Assembly: GCF_000757725.1 (NCBI RefSeq)
Contig: NZ_JJMU01000026.1
Span: 1 to 64,000 of the forward strand
Length of the DNA stretch: 64,000 nucleotides
Direction: 5' to 3'
Source: Sphingobacterium deserti
GTDB taxonomy: Bacteria; Bacteroidota; Bacteroidia; Sphingobacteriales; Sphingobacteriaceae
Shown here: positions 17,173 to 25,752 of the stretch, one piece after another
Numbering within the stretch: position 1 is the first letter of the stretch
Layout of the letters: every line of letters begins with the position of its first letter
Translations under genes and position numbers: made by a program
The notes under the pieces: model-generated
The model's database searches: none
What the model saw: only the letters and a program-made list of their open reading frames with translations
Told to the model about the DNA's origin: nothing

Positions 17173-19965
17173 TTAATGTGCTTCTAACCAATTATCGCCT
17201 TTTCCCACTTCAACCTCTATCGGTACTTTCAACGCTATAGCATGCTGCATTCTGTCGCGGATAATTTTAGAAAATTGTTCAACTTCATGCTGTGGGACAT
17301 CGAAAACCAACTCATCATGCACCTGCATAATCATTTTACCTTGCAGGCCGGCAGATGTTATGTCCTGTTGGATGTTAATCATGGCCACCTTTATTAAGTC
17401 CGCAGCAGAACCTTGTATAGGCGCGTTAATCGCGTTTCTTTCTGCGAAGCCCCTTACCGTCATGTTGGCGGAATTGATGTCTCTTAGGTAACGTCTTCTT
17501 TTCAAGATAGTTTCTACATATCCGTTTTCTTTGGCAAATTCCACGGCTTTTGACATGTACTGCCTAATGCCTGAATATTGTTCAAAATACTGCTCAATCA
17601 TGCTGGCAGCCTCTTTCCGGGGGATACCAAGGCTTTGCGACAAGCCAAACGCAGACTGGCCGTATATGATACCGAAGTTGACTGCTTTGGCATTGCGTCG
17701 CTGATCGGAACTTACCTCATCCAATTCCACCCCATATACCCGAGCGGCAGTCGCCCGGTGTATATCATGCCCAGCGGTAAAAGCATCAAGCATATTTTGA
17801 TCCTGGCTAAGTTCGGCAATGAGGCGGAGCTCAATTTGCGAATAATCTGCAGATAATAACACCTGCGATGCATCTCGCGCTATAAAAGCCTTTCTCACCT
17901 CTCGTCCTCGTTCCGTTCGGATAGGAATATTCTGTAGATTCGGGTTTGTAGAGCTTAACCGGCCGGTGGCAGCTACCGCCTGATTATACGAAGTATGTAT
18001 AAGTCCAGTTTGCGGATTGATAAGTCCCGGTAATGCATCAACATATGTAGATTTCAGCTTTTGCATTTGTCTGAAATCTAAAATGTCCTGAACAATGTCT
18101 GATTTATGCGCAAGGGTCAGCAATACGTCTTCACCTGTTTTATACTGTCCGGTTTTGGTTTTTTTTGCCTTCGGATCTAATTGTAGTTTGTCGAACAATA
18201 TTTCTCCCAATTGTTTGGGCGAAGCGATGTTAAATTGTGTGCCTGCTTTCTCGTAGATAGACTCTTCCAGTCGTTTCACGTCATCTTCCAATAGCTTAGA
18301 AAAGGTACGTAAGGTGTCTACATTTATTTTAACGCCATTTTTCTCTACTTCGGCTAATACATAGATCAATGGAAATTCGACATTTTGTGCTAATTCCAAA
18401 GTCTTGGTATCGACGAGAAGCGGCTTCAATACCTCGTGCAGTTGCCAGGTGATGTCCGCGTCTTCAGCAGCATATTCCGTTATCTTCGTTAGCTCCACGT
18501 CGCGCATACTTAACTGATTTTTCCCTTTCGGGCCGATGAGTTCTGTAATGGAGACCGGTGTATATCCAAGATAGTTCTCTGCTAAGACATCCATATTGTG
18601 ACGCGTATCAGGATCGATAAGATAATGGGCAACCATCGTGTCAAAGAGCGGCCCATTTACCTTTATGTCGTAAGAGGACAAAAGCAAGATATCATATTTC
18701 AGATTTTGGCCTACCTTTTCTATGCGGGGGTCTTCCAATACGGTTTTAAAAATATCTGCCGTAGCCTTTGCTTGCTGGAAATCTGCGGCGGTAGGTACAT
18801 AATAGGCTTTTCCTTTTTCGAATGCAAAGGAAAGCCCGACGATCTCTGCCGATAGCGCGTCAAGGGATGTTGTTTCTGTATCAAAAGCAAAGCTTTTTTG
18901 AAGCGATAAGGTTTTTGCTAACTCTTGTTGCGCCTCGATAGTTTCCACCAAGATATATTCGTGCGGGGTATTGTGGATGTTAAAAGTGGGAGCAATGGGT
19001 TCAGGAATAAGATCGGCAGCGGAATTTTCTATGGCAGCAGGGGCGAATAAATCCATTTGCGCACTTCCTTTATTCCCTGATTCAGCAATGCTAAAATCAT
19101 CTCCAAATACCCGCTTGCCCAAGGTTCTGAATTCCAGCTCTGCGAATAAAGGTTCTAGTGTTTCCCGATTTGGATCTTCAAGCTCAAGAGCTTTCTCATC
19201 AAGTTCGATCGGCACATCAAGTTGAATGGTGGCTAGCTTTTTAGAAATAAGTCCTTGCGCTGCGAAATTCTCTACATTTTCCTTCATTTTTCCTTTCAAC
19301 TGCGCACTGTTGGCAATGATTCCCTCAACAGATCCGTACTCCTGAATGAGTTTCTTTGCAGTTTTCTCACCGATGCCCGGGATGCCTGGAATATTATCTA
19401 CTGCATCTCCCCACAGCCCTAAAATATCGATCACTTGAGAGACGTCAGCAATCTCCCACTTTGCGAGGATCTCAGGAACGCCTAATGTTTCAGCGCCATT
19501 GCCCATGCGTGCAGGTTTGTAGATAAAAATATTATCGGATACCAACTGTCCAAAGTCTTTGTCTGGCGTCATGCAATATACTGTAAAGCCACTTTGCTCG
19601 GCTTTTTTTGCTAAGGTTCCTATGATATCATCAGCTTCGAAACCATCTTTCGTGATGATCGGAATGTTGAAGCCTTCTATTAAACGAAAAATATAAGGTA
19701 TTGACGTTGCTAAATCTTCAGGCATTTTTTCGCGGTGCGCCTTATAGGCTTCAAACTCAATATGCCGATTTGTGGGGGCATCGGTGTCGAAAACAACAGC
19801 AATGTGACTGGGCTGCTGATTTTTCAAAATCTCTAAGAGCGTATTTGTAAAGCCCATTATTGCTCCGGTATTTAAGCCATAGGATGTCAAACGTGGAACC
19901 TTATTCAATGCGAAGTAAGCCCTATATATAAGAGCCATGCCGTCGAGAAGAAATAGTTTTTTCAC
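17173..19965 (-). CDS. polA: DNA polymerase I
   Basis: A 930-residue DNA repair and Okazaki-fragment-processing polymerase. The 5'-3' exonuclease domain is about 1-290 (FDTDAPTNRH, GFEADDIIGTLA, GIPGIGEKTAKKL). The 3'-5' proofreading domain is intact, with FDTET (exo I), GQNLKYD (exo II) and the YAAEDAD exo III region. The polymerase domain carries SADYSQIELRLIA (motif A), RRNAKAVNFGIIYG (motif B) and QVHDELVFD (motif C). The start codon is not ATG: TTG at 19968 or, more likely, GTG at 19965, since the next ATG would remove the first catalytic segment (LFLLDGMALIYRA). Confidence 0.96.
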   Translation of the reverse strand: MKKLFLLDGMALIYRAYFALNKVPRLTSYGLNTGAIMGFTNTLLEILKNQQPSHIAVVFDTDAPTNRHIEFEAYKAHREKMPEDLATSIPYIFRLIEGFNIPIITKDGFEADDIIGTLAKKAEQSGFTVYCMTPDKDFGQLVSDNIFIYKPARMGNGAETLGVPEILAKWEIADVSQVIDILGLWGDAVDNIPGIPGIGEKTAKKLIQEYGSVEGIIANSAQLKGKMKENVENFAAQGLISKKLATIQLDVPIELDEKALELEDPNRETLEPLFAELEFRTLGKRVFGDDFSIAESGNKGSAQMDLFAPAAIENSAADLIPEPIAPTFNIHNTPHEYILVETIEAQQELAKTLSLQKSFAFDTETTSLDALSAEIVGLSFAFEKGKAYYVPTAADFQQAKATADIFKTVLEDPRIEKVGQNLKYDILLLSSYDIKVNGPLFDTMVAHYLIDPDTRHNMDVLAENYLGYTPVSITELIGPKGKNQLSMRDVELTKITEYAAEDADITWQLHEVLKPLLVDTKTLELAQNVEFPLIYVLAEVEKNGVKINVDTLRTFSKLLEDDVKRLEESIYEKAGTQFNIASPKQLGEILFDKLQLDPKAKKTKTGQYKTGEDVLLTLAHKSDIVQDILDFRQMQKLKSTYVDALPGLINPQTGLIHTSYNQAVAATGRLSSTNPNLQNIPIRTERGREVRKAFIARDASQVLLSADYSQIELRLIAELSQDQNMLDAFTAGHDIHRATAARVYGVELDEVSSDQRRNAKAVNFGIIYGQSAFGLSQSLGIPRKEAASMIEQYFEQYSGIRQYMSKAVEFAKENGYVETILKRRRYLRDINSANMTVRGFAERNAINAPIQGSAADLIKVAMINIQQDITSAGLQGKMIMQVHDELVFDVPQHEVEQFSKIIRDRMQHAIALKVPIEVEVGKGDNWLEAH

Positions 19966-20153
19966 CAAAATATAATTTAATCGTCTTTCACAAATGTAGG
20001 AAAATAAAGAAAGCGAGCCTGCCGATACAACGGAAAAAATCGGTCTATGTTTTTAAATCCGTTTAAAAATAATTGAATTGAACAGCTTTTCTAACGTTAA
20101 ATTTCCGATTTTTGTAAGATGATGGACACGATGGTTGAAATAGGGTTAGCGGT

Positions 20154-21074
20154 ATGCGCGGGCTAGTTACTAAATCTACAGGCAGTTGGTATCTTGTGCT
20201 CGGTGAGCAGGGTCAACGTGTGGAATGTCGTATCAAAGGTAAATTTCGGACCAAGGGTATAAAAACTACAAACCCCATAGCGGTAGGTGATTGGGTGAAT
20301 TATGAATTGGAACCGGATCAAGATAGCGCGATAATCACCGACCTAGAACCTAGGAAAAATTACATCATTCGCCGGTCTGTAAACCTCTCAAAGCAAACGC
20401 AAATTATCGGCGCCAATCTGGACCAAGCGATACTCGTCGTGACATTGGCATCGCCTCCTACATCATTAGGTTTTATCGACCGGTTTCTCGTAACAGCTGA
20501 AGCCTATGACATCCCGGCGATCCTGGTATTTAACAAACTCGATCTTTTTTCAGAAGAGGGTTTGGAAATTTTAGCAGAATACATGGCCATATATGAACAA
20601 ATAGGCTATCCATGCTATGCCGTGTCTGCGCATACGGGAGAAAATATTGAGCTAATCCGGTCGTTACTTAAAGATAAGGTAACGCTGGTGTCCGGACACT
20701 CAGGGGTTGGAAAATCCACATTGATCAACGCGCTCGAGCCTGCCGTCAAACTGCGAACAGGAGAGATTTCCGATTGGTCGGACAAAGGAAAGCATACCAC
20801 AACTTTTGCCGAAATGATTGAGCTTTCTTTCGGGGGAAAGCTTATTGATACACCAGGTATCCGCGAGCTGGGTATTGTTGATATAGAGAAAGGAGAACTC
20901 TCGCATTTTTTTCCGGAGATGCGCGCGCGATTAAACGCCTGTCGTTTCCATAATTGCCGGCATATAAATGAGCCTGGTTGTGTTATTATCGATGCGGTAG
21001 AAGAGGGGGATATCGAGCACTCCCGCTACGATAGTTACCTAAGTATTTACAATAATCAGGATACCCGTAACTAA
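20154..21074 (+). CDS. rsgA: Ribosome small-subunit-dependent GTPase A
   Basis: A 306-residue circularly permuted GTPase that helps late 30S maturation. An OB-fold comes first (about 1-75). The GTPase motifs occur in permuted order: FNKLDL (G4), GHSGVGKSTLIN (G1), DTPGIRELG (G3). The C-terminal zinc site is a C-x4-C-x-H-x5-C pattern in ACRFHNCRHINEPGC, as in YjeQ. Length is standard. It is divergent from polA across 185 bp. Confidence 0.94.
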   Translation: MRGLVTKSTGSWYLVLGEQGQRVECRIKGKFRTKGIKTTNPIAVGDWVNYELEPDQDSAIITDLEPRKNYIIRRSVNLSKQTQIIGANLDQAILVVTLASPPTSLGFIDRFLVTAEAYDIPAILVFNKLDLFSEEGLEILAEYMAIYEQIGYPCYAVSAHTGENIELIRSLLKDKVTLVSGHSGVGKSTLINALEPAVKLRTGEISDWSDKGKHTTTFAEMIELSFGGKLIDTPGIRELGIVDIEKGELSHFFPEMRARLNACRFHNCRHINEPGCVIIDAVEEGDIEHSRYDSYLSIYNNQDTRN

Positions 21075-21077
21075 CAA

Positions 21078-21107
21078 ATTGTCAAAACTTTTACGGCATT
21101 ATCTTTG
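21078..21107 (+). promoter_or_regulatory. Bacteroidota-type promoter before the AsmA-like gene
   Basis: ATTG (21078-21081), 18 bases, and a perfect TAnnTTTG box, TATCTTTG, at 21100-21107. It predicts a start near 21114 and a leader of about 135 bases. The same bases form 9-bp inverted arms (21080-21088 with 21107-21115), so this could instead, or also, serve as the rsgA 3' hairpin. Confidence 0.42.
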
Positions 21108-21250
21108 TTTTGACACACAAGGAGATATCGTATAGTACTTCAATAAACCAAAGTTCTTAACCTATCTTTCCGTTTGCTTTGGGTGATTTTAAAGAGAAGT
21201 AAAATTCATCTGGGCTGAAAGTTGTTACCACGTATAAACAGACTATTTGT

Positions 21251-23044
21251 ATGAAGCCAATTTGGAAATGGATCATCGGCATTGTTGCTGTAATTATTGT
21301 CGGTCTTTCAGTAACTGCGTGGTATCTGTCACGCAATTGGAAACCGATCCTGGAGGAAAAACTGAAGGAGGTTATCAAAAATTCTACCGATAGTTTGTAT
21401 ACCTTACGTTACGACAAGCTCGATTTGAATATTGCGCTGGGCAATGTGACGTTGGAAAATGCGGTATTATCGCCGGATTCTAACGTATACGCCGAATTAG
21501 AAAAAGTGAAGGAAGCGCCAGATAATGTATACGATATTCGGTTAAAATCTTTAAAAATCAAGCGATTTGGAATCATCAACATTTTGACCAACAGAAAGCT
21601 GAATGTCAAATCCATTTTTCTAGATGCACCAAATGTACACCTAACAAATAAATACCACGCTTACAACGATACGCTATCTGCTAAGCCAAAGAAAACGCTT
21701 TATGAAAGCGTAAAGGACGTGCTTAAATCTGTGAATGTGCAGGAAATCCAAATGGATGACGTTGCATTTAAATATTCCAAACTACAAGATGGCAAGAGTT
21801 CAGACTTTGCCGTAAAGGATATTGATATTAAGGTTCATGATGTATTGATCGATGAAACTTCGTTATCAGATACAACTCGTTTTTACTACACCAAGATGGT
21901 GGAGGTGATTGTTCCAGGATTCACTTACAATTTAGCGGGTGGACTTTACAGTGTGAAATTTGATGAGCTAAAAATCAATACGCAGGATGAAAACGTCTTG
22001 TTGACCAATGTTGATTACCGTCCTGTAATGAATAAAGCGGCATACTTTAAAAAGTTGGGGAAAAACAAAACCATGGCAGATCTGCATTTCGACACGCTAC
22101 GCATGGAGAAGTTGGACTTTCGCGCGCTGCTAGATAACCAACAGACTGTAGCAAAAAAGGTACAGATCAAAAACGGTTATGTGAAATTATACAATGATAA
22201 GCGATACCCCAAGTCGCCCAAAAGTCACATTGGAAATGGCCCGCATCAGCAGCTGCTCAAAGTTCAGAAGCTGATCAATATAGACAGTGTTTTTGTCGAA
22301 AATATCGATGTGCTTTATGGAGAAATGAGTGGGAAATACTACCGGGAAGGTGTTATTACGTTTGATAAGGCCACTGGCTTCTTAACGAATGTCACAAACG
22401 ACTCGGCTAGATTGGCAAAAAACAAGTATCTGAAGGCAGATCTTCGCGCGAAGATTATGAATAGCGGAAATCTACACGCTAAATTTTCGTTTGATATGCT
22501 GAGTAAAAATGGCTTCTATACCTATTCAGGAGATTTAAAACCTATGCAAGCAACATCTTTTAATAAGATATTGACACCACTTTTAAATGTGGGCATCGGC
22601 TCCGGAAATATCCGCAGTGTTCGGTTTAACATGGAAGGCAACGACTATCGGAGCTGGGGCGATTTTCGTTTTGAATACGATAACCTAAAGATAAACCTAC
22701 TTAATAACGATGGCGAACGGGAAAAGAAAAAAATCCTGTCATTTTTAGTAAATCAATTGGTTATTAACGACAGCAATCCGGATGCGAATGAGAAATACCA
22801 CATAGGAAAGGTAAACCATAAACGTGTTCCTGAACATACCTTCTTTAAGAATCTTTGGCAAAGCTTGCTGGACGGTATTAAGCAAACGGCAGGGATTAGT
22901 CCAGAGCGAGAGGCACGCCTCATGAATTCCGCGCAATCAGCCAAAAAGGCCGTCGAAGAGACCAAAGGATCGGTTAAGAAGACCAAGGGCTTCTTTAATA
23001 AATTATTCAAAAAAGGGGAAGATAAAGAGACGCAGGATAAATAG
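21251..23044 (+). CDS. AsmA/DUF748-like membrane-anchored protein
   Basis: A 597-residue protein with one N-terminal membrane helix (about 5-27) and a long, beta-rich periplasmic body. The pattern 'DSLYTLRYDKLDLNIALGNVTLENAVLSPD' and later repeats of short beta stretches resemble the AsmA/DUF748 repeat proteins, which may carry lipids between membranes. The last 60 residues (ARLMNSAQSAKKAVEETKG to GEDKETQDK) are helical and very lysine-rich, unlike the rest. The exact family is uncertain. It is followed 54 bp later by the potassium-transport genes on the same strand. Confidence 0.6.
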   Translation: MKPIWKWIIGIVAVIIVGLSVTAWYLSRNWKPILEEKLKEVIKNSTDSLYTLRYDKLDLNIALGNVTLENAVLSPDSNVYAELEKVKEAPDNVYDIRLKSLKIKRFGIINILTNRKLNVKSIFLDAPNVHLTNKYHAYNDTLSAKPKKTLYESVKDVLKSVNVQEIQMDDVAFKYSKLQDGKSSDFAVKDIDIKVHDVLIDETSLSDTTRFYYTKMVEVIVPGFTYNLAGGLYSVKFDELKINTQDENVLLTNVDYRPVMNKAAYFKKLGKNKTMADLHFDTLRMEKLDFRALLDNQQTVAKKVQIKNGYVKLYNDKRYPKSPKSHIGNGPHQQLLKVQKLINIDSVFVENIDVLYGEMSGKYYREGVITFDKATGFLTNVTNDSARLAKNKYLKADLRAKIMNSGNLHAKFSFDMLSKNGFYTYSGDLKPMQATSFNKILTPLLNVGIGSGNIRSVRFNMEGNDYRSWGDFRFEYDNLKINLLNNDGEREKKKILSFLVNQLVINDSNPDANEKYHIGKVNHKRVPEHTFFKNLWQSLLDGIKQTAGISPEREARLMNSAQSAKKAVEETKGSVKKTKGFFNKLFKKGEDKETQDK

Positions 23045-23098
23045 CCGCCGCTGGACGCGCCGAACATTCTCCGCAAATTATCGCTATGTTTGTAGCGC

Positions 23099-24877
23099 AT
23101 GGATAACATTATCGGTTTCTTTAAGTACTTGATTAAGTACAGGACTAGACGGGTGGATCAAGTCATGTTTTACGTTAGCATGGCATGTGCGCTAATTACA
23201 ATAACCCACATCGGCTATATAACCGATCGCGAGATTGCCAGCTTTTCTGAAAAGACGATCGTTGGCTCGTTCTACGTTCTATTTATATTGGGTACTATCC
23301 GCACCGCTGCTGCAATACTTGTTCAGCGTAAACTTAATGTTTCCAATTTTACAGGTGTTGTAATCGCTGTGTATTTCTTGTTTATTGCGCTATCCCGCTT
23401 GAATAACGTTGTTTTTTTTGCCAAAATGGAATGGATATATTTCGGCATCGCTGTGACATTTCTTTCCGAACTATCTCGAAACAGCTTATTTTTTGACAAT
23501 TTTTATTTCAATCCCACGATTCTATTTGTCATTAGTTTTATCGCGTTGATACTATTAGGCACTGTGTTGCTCATGCTGCCTCGCACAACGCTAGTTGCTC
23601 CATTGAGTTTTGTTGATGCATTATTTATGGCGACGAGCGCTGTTTGTATAACGGGCCTCACCGTAACCGATATTTCAACCAACTTCTCCATCTTCGGCCA
23701 AACCGTGATTATGCTGTTGGTGCAAGTAGGCGGGCTTGGTATTATGACATTTACGGGGTTTTTTGGCTATTTCTTTTCTGGGGGCTTCTCCTACAAAAAT
23801 CAGTTGATGTTTGGCGAGATTTTGGGAGAAAATAAACTAAATTCCGTCATCTCCACACTTCTTACCATTATTTTTATTACGCTATTCTTTGAATTGATTG
23901 GCGGTCTTTTCATTTACTTGTCGCTCGATCCTATTGAATTTGATGGCGTTGGCGAACGGGTTTTCTTTGCTGCATTTCATGCGATATCTTCCTTTTGTAA
24001 TTCAGGATTCTCTATTCTCCAAAATGGAATACATCACGATGCCTACCGTTTCAACTACACATTTCAGTTGTCCTTGGCAGGGATTTTCATTCTGGGAGGT
24101 TTGGGTTTCGGTACCGTGTTAAATTTCTACACGTATATCAAACAAAAATCTCGACAGTTTATTCAAGAATTTATTTTTGGACGACCTTTTGTGCACAAGC
24201 CACAGTCCTTCTCATTTAATACGCGGTTCATTTTACTTTGCAATGCTGTGGTTGTCGTATTAGCAACGGTCTCCTATTTCTTTCTTGAACAACGCCACAC
24301 ATTGACAGATGACTCCTCCACTTTGGGGAGGCTAATCACCTCATTTTTCATGGCAAATTCTTCACGATCAGCGGGGTTCAATAGCGTTCACATGAGTTTC
24401 TTGGCCAACCCAACGGTGATTATGGTGACGATGCTCATGTGGGTTGGTGCTTCGCCGGGTTCCACGGGGGGCGGGGTGAAGGTAACTACGGTCGCTTTGG
24501 CCTTGCTTAATATTATCACGTTAGCACGCGGGAAGGAATCTATAGAGATTTACAAACGCAAAATAGCCTCAGAATCGGTCAATAAAGCTTTTGCAATCAT
24601 CTTGCTATCTATCGTCACCATAGCATTTAGCTTTATACTGCTTAACTTCTCGGATCCGGATAAGTCCTTAAAGTCACTGCTTTTCGAGACGGTTTCTGCC
24701 TATACCACTTGTGGATTAAGTTTAGGGATTACGCCATCGCTTTCTTCGGCGAGCAAGATGATTATCGTTTTCACGATGTTTGTTGGGCGTGTGGGCATGC
24801 TGACGCTGCTTGTTGCCTTTATTAAGAACACAAGAAATAAAAGTTATATTTATCCAACGGAAAAGATTTTATTTTAG
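23099..24877 (+). CDS. TrkH/KtrB-type potassium channel subunit
   Basis: A 592-residue membrane protein for potassium uptake. The four pore-loop motifs with selectivity-filter glycines are seen: TSAVCITGLTV, ISSFCNSGFSI, NSSRSAGFNS, and TTCGLSLG. The core spans about 140-590. The N-terminal 130 residues add about four hydrophobic helices not present in classical KtrB, so the protein is longer than the usual 450-480. Its regulatory partner begins 2 bp after its stop codon, so the pair is clearly one operon. Confidence 0.9.
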   Translation: MDNIIGFFKYLIKYRTRRVDQVMFYVSMACALITITHIGYITDREIASFSEKTIVGSFYVLFILGTIRTAAAILVQRKLNVSNFTGVVIAVYFLFIALSRLNNVVFFAKMEWIYFGIAVTFLSELSRNSLFFDNFYFNPTILFVISFIALILLGTVLLMLPRTTLVAPLSFVDALFMATSAVCITGLTVTDISTNFSIFGQTVIMLLVQVGGLGIMTFTGFFGYFFSGGFSYKNQLMFGEILGENKLNSVISTLLTIIFITLFFELIGGLFIYLSLDPIEFDGVGERVFFAAFHAISSFCNSGFSILQNGIHHDAYRFNYTFQLSLAGIFILGGLGFGTVLNFYTYIKQKSRQFIQEFIFGRPFVHKPQSFSFNTRFILLCNAVVVVLATVSYFFLEQRHTLTDDSSTLGRLITSFFMANSSRSAGFNSVHMSFLANPTVIMVTMLMWVGASPGSTGGGVKVTTVALALLNIITLARGKESIEIYKRKIASESVNKAFAIILLSIVTIAFSFILLNFSDPDKSLKSLLFETVSAYTTCGLSLGITPSLSSASKMIIVFTMFVGRVGMLTLLVAFIKNTRNKSYIYPTEKILF

Positions 24878-24879
24878 TC

Positions 24880-25566
24880 ATGAAGTATATTGTATTAGGA
24901 CTGGGACATTTTGGAAGATCGCTGGCAGTGCACCTCACTGAGCAAGGCCACGAGGTGATTGCAGTGGATAAGAGCCTCATACTTGTCGAACAGCTTAAGG
25001 ATAAAATAACACATACCGTCTGTATGGACACGACGGATAGGGAAGCCATGACCTCTTTACCTTTGAAAGATAGTAACGCCGTCATTGTTGCTATCGGTGA
25101 AGATGAGGGAGCTTCTTTATTAACAACCGCTTTGTTAAAGCAGCTACAAGTACAGCGAATAATCGGACGCGTTGTGTCAGAACTTCAAAAAACAGTGTTA
25201 CAGGCCATGCAAATCGATGAATATATTATGCCGGAGGAAGAAGCTGCAGAACGACTTGCCATGCGTCTGGACAACGCAGACATTATCGATTCTTTTAAGG
25301 TGTCTGATCGCTACAGTATTGTCGAAACCCGCGTGCCTGATAAATATGTCGGCATGAGCTTAAAAGAGGCTAACCTGACCAATGTTTACAAAGTAATCGT
25401 ACTGACGACGGTGAAATCATATGAGAAAGCGGTGAAAGGTAAAATGGTACAGTATAAAGAGGCTTCCGGTATCGCTAGTTCCGATACGATATTGGGAGAT
25501 GATGATCTTTTGGTCCTTTTTGGCGAGTTATCCGATATCAAGCGGCTTATCCAAAAGGCGGGCTAA
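24880..25566 (+). CDS. TrkA/KtrA-type regulatory subunit of potassium uptake
   Basis: A 228-residue cytoplasmic RCK protein. The N-terminal Rossmann domain (about 1-130) has GLGHFGRSLAVHL (the GxGxxG nucleotide site) and AVDKSLILVEQL with the acidic residue binding the ribose; the C-terminal TrkA_C domain is about 140-228 (YSIVETRVPDKYVGMSL). It gates the adjacent TrkH/KtrB channel in response to ATP/ADP or NAD(H). The 2-bp gap to the channel gene implies translational coupling. Confidence 0.92.
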   Translation: MKYIVLGLGHFGRSLAVHLTEQGHEVIAVDKSLILVEQLKDKITHTVCMDTTDREAMTSLPLKDSNAVIVAIGEDEGASLLTTALLKQLQVQRIIGRVVSELQKTVLQAMQIDEYIMPEEEAAERLAMRLDNADIIDSFKVSDRYSIVETRVPDKYVGMSLKEANLTNVYKVIVLTTVKSYEKAVKGKMVQYKEASGIASSDTILGDDDLLVLFGELSDIKRLIQKAG

Positions 25567-25752
25567 ACAGCACATTTTCATCACCCTTCAATTACTAGAT
25601 TTATACTGGTAATTCCAATTCATTTCTATATTTTTGGCAGGTAATAAACTAATCATTAAGATTAAATCTGTGCGTTGATTGGCTAAGACATTAAAATGAT
25701 CTGCAGGGGTCATGCACAGAACCAAAGAAGTAGCAAACGATATAATAAGTAT

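Noticed and set aside
25591-25614. Hairpin ATTACTAG / CTGGTAAT after the TrkA gene
   Set aside because: It contains a G-T pair and is not followed by a convincing T-run, so it was not called a terminator.
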